Origin: Prevotella sp.
GTDB taxonomy: Bacteria > Bacteroidota > Bacteroidia > Bacteroidales > Bacteroidaceae
DNA: 43,952 nt
Assembly: GCA_024697405.1 (NCBI GenBank)
Contig: JAILFU010000015.1
Span: forward strand, 1-43,952
Direction: 5' to 3'
In this document: piece by piece, positions 39,865-43,952 of the stretch
How positions within the stretch are numbered: position 1 is the stretch's first letter
Layout: each line of letters opens with the position of its first letter
Made by a program: the position numbers and the translations under genes
The notes under the pieces: model-generated
What the model saw: only the letters and a program-made list of their open reading frames with translations
Database searches by the model: none
Told to the model about the DNA's origin: nothing

Positions 39865-40040
39865 GAATTCTTCTCCGGCGGTAGCCTTTCCCCTCCCCTC
39901 AAGGGGAGGGGCAGGGGTGGGGTCTGTAACTTTTTCCGCCTAGAAAACACAGACGATAACAGATTCGCTGAAGGATATTAGATACCCCACCCCTACCCCT
40001 CCCCTTAAGGGGAGGGGAGTGCCATCCGGAGAAGCAAATT
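39865..40040. repeat. BIME-like pair of inverted GC-rich hairpin repeats
   Basis: Two copies of a palindromic unit face each other. The left unit (39889-39922) and the right unit (39985-40018) match over about 34 nt with two differences when one is reverse-complemented, and the match extends outward through CTTCTCCGG (39870-39878 and 40026-40034). Each unit itself folds as CCCCTCCCCT-NAA-GGGGAGGGG. A 62-nt spacer separates them. GTAG stands just outside the left hairpin (39881-39884). The gene-free stretch 39615-39864 to its left is AT-rich and holds nothing I recognise. Confidence 0.85.
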
Positions 40041-40114
40041 CAGGTCAACAACTGTATTGTTGCCTATATATAATCGCATCCCATTCGCGTCCCATTCGCA
40101 TAGCGCCGCAGGCA

Positions 40115-40496
40115 AATTCCCTTCGCGTGCGCGCGCGTAATTTCGCCATAGCTCTTGCGCAGTGTGACGGTGATCTTGGGAATTCCCTTCGCGTGCGCGC
40201 GCGTAATAATGCGCGAAAAAGCGAGCTACAGGCGCTACTTTGGCACCAAACATACTGGTTGTCATGTGGTTATCGGTAGCTACAGCACTCTTTTTGGCGC
40301 TACTCTTGTAGCTACAGTAGTGTTAGTGGCAGAGAACAAACCTCACGACAGAAAAAACAGACGATGCGGAGAAAACACTAGGCTAAAAAAATGTCCCACG
40401 GCTTGGGACGAAAAAATAGCGTTCGTATTTTTCCAAACGGCGGCAGTTTTTTCCCAAACGGCGGCAGTTTTTTCCCAAACGGCGGCAGTATATGTC
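40115..40496. repeat. Composite intergenic element, copy C (right arm missing)
   Basis: The left end has two identical 27-bp direct repeats containing CG runs (40115-40141 and 40181-40207), then the outer arm GAGCTACAGGCGCTACTTT (40223-40241). The GTAGCTAC pair at 40276 and 40308 is again 32 bp apart, about 36 bp from the outer arm. The core of three full direct repeats is at 40434-40496. A hairpin, GTCCCA-TGGGAC (40393-40409), precedes the core. No right arm follows; instead TATGTCACT (40491 on) is mirrored by AGTGACATA near 40531. The rest, 40540-40602, holds nothing else. Confidence 0.72.
40434..40496 (+). repeat. Core direct repeats of copy C (three units, 21 bp)
   Basis: Units start at 40434, 40455 and 40476, exactly 21 bp apart. 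The consensus is CAAACGGCGGCAGTTTTTTC. A degenerate half unit precedes them near 40413. Confidence 0.82.
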
Positions 40497-40602
40497 ACTC
40501 ACTCGACAGTGTATGTTCAAAAATAAAATGCAAGTGACATACATGCACCATGGCAGTGTTAATGAGTATGTTATCTGGAAAAATGCAGGTATGTAGGTTG
40601 TT

Positions 40603-41207
40603 TCATAAATACCTGCTCGGTCGGGCCTGCAATCCGACCACTCTGAATTTCAGTTGCACTAAAATATCCTCCTTCGTAATCTTGTTGGCAGTAGCCGTTA
40701 GGGCCATAATCGGCACGTGAGGGAACAACTGCTTCAACTGCCCCGGCTGCGATTATTCTGGTCGGAAGTCATGTCCCCAGCCCGAAATGCAATGCGCCTC
40801 ATCGATAGCAAAGAGCGACACACGAACATTCTGGAGTATTGTCAGTACGCCACCCACCAATCGCTCAGGCGAGATATATAACATCTTCACCTTTCCGTCC
40901 TTGCAACTATTAATGATGTCGCGGTTATATCCCTCGTCGTTACTGCTGTTCAATGCCTCCGCAGCTATGCCGTTCATCCGCAAGCCTTCCACCAGCTCTT
41001 TCATCAAGAAGATCAACTGAGACACGATAACCGCCATCCCATTCATCAGAAGTGCCGCCATCTGAAAGCACAGCGACTTGCCGCCACTCGTAGGCATCGG
41101 CACCAGCGAGTCGCCACCGCCAATGGCGTTCATGATGATGTCCTTCTCAAAGGCCAGAACTCATCATACCCATAATAGGTCTTTACTACTTGCTTTATGT
41201 TATTCAT
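40603..41207 (-). pseudogene. Broken recQ helicase copy (N-terminal third)
   Basis: Read on the minus strand from the ATG at 41207: MNNIKQVVKTYYGYDEFWP, then a one-base loss near 41150 breaks the frame; the next frame continues NAIGGGDSLVPMPTSGGKSLCFQ (Walker A region), LYISPERL and FAIDEAHCISGWGHDFRPE. A TAA (40758-40756) stands where the family has a Tyr, after which the sequence continues QPGQLKQLFPHVPIMALTATANKITKEDI. It ends at a TGA at 40603, far short of a full RecQ (about 600 residues or more). Restoring the single missing base gives 202 codons in one frame, which supports the reading. Motifs are also eroded, for example TSGGKS for TGGGKS. It lies 33 bases downstream of the RecQ-UvrD gene on the same strand. 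Confidence 0.85.
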
Positions 41208-41239
41208 ATTATATCAAAGATCTTCAATATTCATTATTT

Positions 41240-43952
41240 CTAAGTAATTGGCTCATTCTTTTCTCCCACCTTTGAAAGCACCGCATTGGCTAGGCAAACG
41301 GCATATTCCACATTAGATTCTTGAGGTTTCCAAGCTAATGTATAGCTTACCTTTGCATTGATTACCTCATAACCTTTATCCGTCCACGCTTTCAATTTGT
41401 GTTTACCTGATGCAGACAATGCAGCGACATTGACTTCCTGTTCATTCAGCAAATATCCGTCTCTGTATTGCAGGTTGTCACCACTTCTGAGACGAAGCAC
41501 AATATCCTTGCGTCCCTTAAAGAAATCGAGCCAGACATCACGCATATTTAATGCTATTGATATAGAAGAATACTCAGTAGGAGGATTGGTTACTAGGTAA
41601 AGGTTTCGCTTTGCGCGAGTGAGTCCCACATAATAGGCTCGCATATCATTGACATCCCTTCCGTCTGGAATTGGCGACAAGAGATAAACAGTATTAAACT
41701 CACGCCCCTTTGCTTTGTGGATAGTGCTTACAAACACAGACTTATCATCAGCTGCTATGAAATCTTCAATATTCGACTCGAAGATATATTCACGTAAGTC
41801 GCTGCGATAGTAGAATTGATGAGTAATCTCAAAGTCTGAGAAGAAATGCTGCATGATGTTGAGGCATGTACTAGACGCATACCTCTCAATCGTACGTTGT
41901 TTGGCCTCATTCCATTTTTCTTTCGAAATAGCCACATCGTCTTTACTACCCAATTGTTTTAGGAAATAGCGTACTTCTGTAAGATTACCGAAACGAAAGT
42001 CTCCCATTGATTGTGCAACAGTAGCATGAAGGCCACGTTGTTCCAATTCGTAGGCTACCTGCAGTGTTTCCTCATTAGTACGTGTAAGTACTGCTGTGCT
42101 TCCTTCTACTTTAATATCTGCATCCAAAAACGACCTCAAGGTCATTACTCTGCCATCTTCTCCTGTTGCTGACAGGATGGAAGTATGTTTCAAACGACCA
42201 GGTATCCGCTGTACATAGCGGTTGGCGCTATCAACAACAGCTTTCGCGGACCGGTAGTTATCTGTCATTTCATACAACTTTGCACCATCTTGTTCAACGA
42301 GTGACTGCATATATTTTGAATCGGAACCACGGAAACTATAGATATTCTGGTCGTCATCACCCACAGCAATGACACGCATTTCATCATTCTGTCGCATCAG
42401 CGCTTGAACCAGTCGGAAGTCATCCTTTCCCATATCTTGAGCCTCATCAATGACAAGCACACTCTTAGCTATCTTCGATTGCTCTACCTCACCGTTCTCA
42501 ATCATCTCTGCAGCACATCTTACCACATCTTTTGCCTCATCCAGATTTCCCTGTTTACCAATAAGGTCAAAACTATAAGAATGGAATGTCTTGATGTCCA
42601 CATAGTGCGCAGCATTACCCACCAAATCTATGAGTCGTTTTTTGAACTCTGTTGCCGCAGCTCTTGAGAATGTAAGCATCAGCAGTTGCTCGTGTTTTAC
42701 ATCCTCCAGCAACAACAATGAAGCCAGCTTATGCACTAACACGCGCGTCTTTCCACTTCCCGGTCCTGCTGCTACTACAATATATTTCGACTCCTTGTCA
42801 TCGATAATCTCACACTGTCGATTGGAGAGTTCACCAAAGAGTTTATTGTATTTAGCAGGAGTGATATTTTGGTCAATCTGCGCCCGACGCTCTTCTTTGA
42901 AATACTGATTAATGAACTTACGGAAATCAAGTGTAAAGTAGTCATTCACAAAACGCAATGCAGCATTGTAGTCACGCACCATCAGGTTAGCATATTCACC
43001 CACAATATGAATCTGGCGTATACGTTGTTTGTAGAATTCGTCCAATAAGCGATACTGCTCCTTGCCATATCTGGTACGACGGTCAGCAATACGCCCGATC
43101 TGCATGGTGTTATAGATAACGATGAACCCACCTTCAATCTTCATCAGTTCCGTTTTGGTGAGATAAAGCAGCGCTTCCTCAATATCAGCAATTGTAGGTT
43201 CTTCTTGGTCGGCAAACATTGATTCCTGCCGACCGGAAATAAAATGTTGAAGCAACTCTACAATAGAGAAGTTCACAAGCGCCATGTCTTTACTTGGATC
43301 TCGACTAACATTGAGCGTATCCACAATAAAGCGACATATATCCATACGTCGTTCGAATCGAGCCTTCGTAACATCCTGCAAAGCTTGCAGACGTACACTC
43401 ACGCTATCACTGAAACTATGTTCCTGTTTATGGATATAACCCTTCAATGATAGGAAATGAAGTAACATCCTTAGGAGCTTGATATTTGAATAAGTAAGAC
43501 CGGCCTTTTGAGCTTCCTCATTCAGTTCTTTATAATTGATTCTTTGGGCTTCCCCACCAAATCGTTGCAGAAGGAATTGCTCTAACTTTAAGATGATGTC
43601 AAGATTGCGTTGAGAAGAACTCTTGGATATCCAGGCTTGCATATCTCGACTGTCTGCCAACAAACCATCCTGCCGCATCAGATTGATATTTCTGATAACA
43701 GTTGCCTTACTCATTCCAAGGATATCTGCTAAATAGTCAACACGACTCTCAGCTTCCGCTCCTCGGCCTTCAGCTGTTACACGAGCGCTGATAAGTGACT
43801 TGATAATGCGAGCAGCTTCTTCACGTGATTGCTCATCAAACAGAGGTGAGATGGTCAATTTTCGACGTGCCTCATCCATGTTCTTCACAGCAATGCCTGT
43901 AGCAAAGACGTGAGGAGAGTTACTGCCTCGTTGTATGAATCCAGCATCCTCA
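41240..43952 (-). CDS. RecQ-UvrD fusion helicase, C-terminal part (runs off the right end)
   Basis: The frame is open to base 43952, so the gene starts outside the window. At least 903 residues are visible. The GTG at 43888 could be a start, but coding sequence in the same frame (EDAGFIQRGSNSPHVFATGIAV) continues upstream of it. The first 250 or so residues resemble the helical/winged-helix linker of Bacteroidetes RecQ-UvrD proteins. The second half is a complete superfamily 1 helicase: AAGPGSGKTRV (Walker A), TFSRAAATEFKKRL, VLVIDEAQDMG, GDDDQNIYSFRG, NYRSAKAVVD, STIHKAKGREFNTVYLL and YVGLTRAKRNLYLV. I recall such proteins as about 1600 residues with a RecQ helicase at the N-terminus. Likely role is DNA repair or recombination. 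The DNA is clearly AT-richer than the rest of the window. Confidence 0.85.
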   Translation of the reverse strand, partial: EDAGFIQRGSNSPHVFATGIAVKNMDEARRKLTISPLFDEQSREEAARIIKSLISARVTAEGRGAEAESRVDYLADILGMSKATVIRNINLMRQDGLLADSRDMQAWISKSSSQRNLDIILKLEQFLLQRFGGEAQRINYKELNEEAQKAGLTYSNIKLLRMLLHFLSLKGYIHKQEHSFSDSVSVRLQALQDVTKARFERRMDICRFIVDTLNVSRDPSKDMALVNFSIVELLQHFISGRQESMFADQEEPTIADIEEALLYLTKTELMKIEGGFIVIYNTMQIGRIADRRTRYGKEQYRLLDEFYKQRIRQIHIVGEYANLMVRDYNAALRFVNDYFTLDFRKFINQYFKEERRAQIDQNITPAKYNKLFGELSNRQCEIIDDKESKYIVVAAGPGSGKTRVLVHKLASLLLLEDVKHEQLLMLTFSRAAATEFKKRLIDLVGNAAHYVDIKTFHSYSFDLIGKQGNLDEAKDVVRCAAEMIENGEVEQSKIAKSVLVIDEAQDMGKDDFRLVQALMRQNDEMRVIAVGDDDQNIYSFRGSDSKYMQSLVEQDGAKLYEMTDNYRSAKAVVDSANRYVQRIPGRLKHTSILSATGEDGRVMTLRSFLDADIKVEGSTAVLTRTNEETLQVAYELEQRGLHATVAQSMGDFRFGNLTEVRYFLKQLGSKDDVAISKEKWNEAKQRTIERYASSTCLNIMQHFFSDFEITHQFYYRSDLREYIFESNIEDFIAADDKSVFVSTIHKAKGREFNTVYLLSPIPDGRDVNDMRAYYVGLTRAKRNLYLVTNPPTEYSSISIALNMRDVWLDFFKGRKDIVLRLRSGDNLQYRDGYLLNEQEVNVAALSASGKHKLKAWTDKGYEVINAKVSYTLAWKPQESNVEYAVCLANAVLSKVGEKNEPIT

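Noticed and set aside
41240..43888. GTG at 43888 as the start of a stand-alone helicase gene
   Set aside because: The same frame upstream to the window end encodes sequence continuous with the RecQ-UvrD type, so the gene most likely begins outside the window.

Overview
The window looks like chromosomal DNA from a Bacteroidota species, most likely family Prevotellaceae. Promoters repeatedly carry the Bacteroidetes -7 motif TAnnTTTGC (usually TACCTTTGCAG). Several genes have best-known relatives in Bacteroides/Prevotella: DUF4298, DUF5689, DUF2723, the Bacteroidetes type of Tgt, and a large RecQ-UvrD helicase. Operon layouts such as folP-cdaA also fit. Most of the window is GC-rich. The last ~2.7 kb is visibly AT-richer. 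No rRNA or tRNA gene was seen.

Layout. 1-472 is a scar: the first codons of an IS1595-like transposase, a two-repeat remnant of a type I-C-like CRISPR array, and a nitrilase-family gene broken at the array edge. 1373-7735 is a housekeeping run (lon, tgt, LptF/LptG-type permease, DEAD-box helicase). 7901-9016 is a secreted Arg/Gly-rich protein. 9147-14534 is an outer-membrane receptor with two lipoproteins (DUF5689 and multi-domain OB-fold type), ended by a strong terminator. 14631-15893 is a convergent secreted CE1-like esterase. 16696-19131 is a cupin/XRE regulator with an acyl-CoA ligase. 19249-20927 (minus) is folP-cdaA. 21097-24009 is a secreted alpha/beta hydrolase plus a DUF4298/DUF1593 fusion. 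24061-31451 (minus) holds a TraB/GumN protein, a REP-associated tyrosine transposase (RAYT), an HGSNAT-like membrane acyltransferase and a very large GH2 beta-galactosidase. 31624-33426 is a secreted esterase and 33544-37775 is a DUF2723 membrane protein with a polysaccharide deacetylase. 37822-39573 (minus) is aspS. 40603-43952 (minus) is a broken recQ copy and the C-terminal part of a RecQ-UvrD helicase that runs off the window.

The most unusual content is non-coding. The only three gaps longer than 300 bases (473-1372, 15894-16695, 39574-40602) each contain the same composite element. It has alternating CG ends, inverted arms with pairs of the palindrome GTAGCTAC always 32 bp apart, and a core of three to four direct repeats at about 21-bp spacing. 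A second family of GC-rich CCCCTCC/GGAGGGG hairpins is scattered through the window. It sits between genes and also in frame inside coding sequences (lon, folP, the acyltransferase, the GH2 enzyme, the deacetylase). Different palindromic repeats are inserted in frame in the RAYT gene itself. RAYTs are known in other bacteria to act on palindromic extragenic repeats, so a Prevotella REP/RAYT system is the leading hypothesis, although a link between this RAYT and these repeats is inference only.
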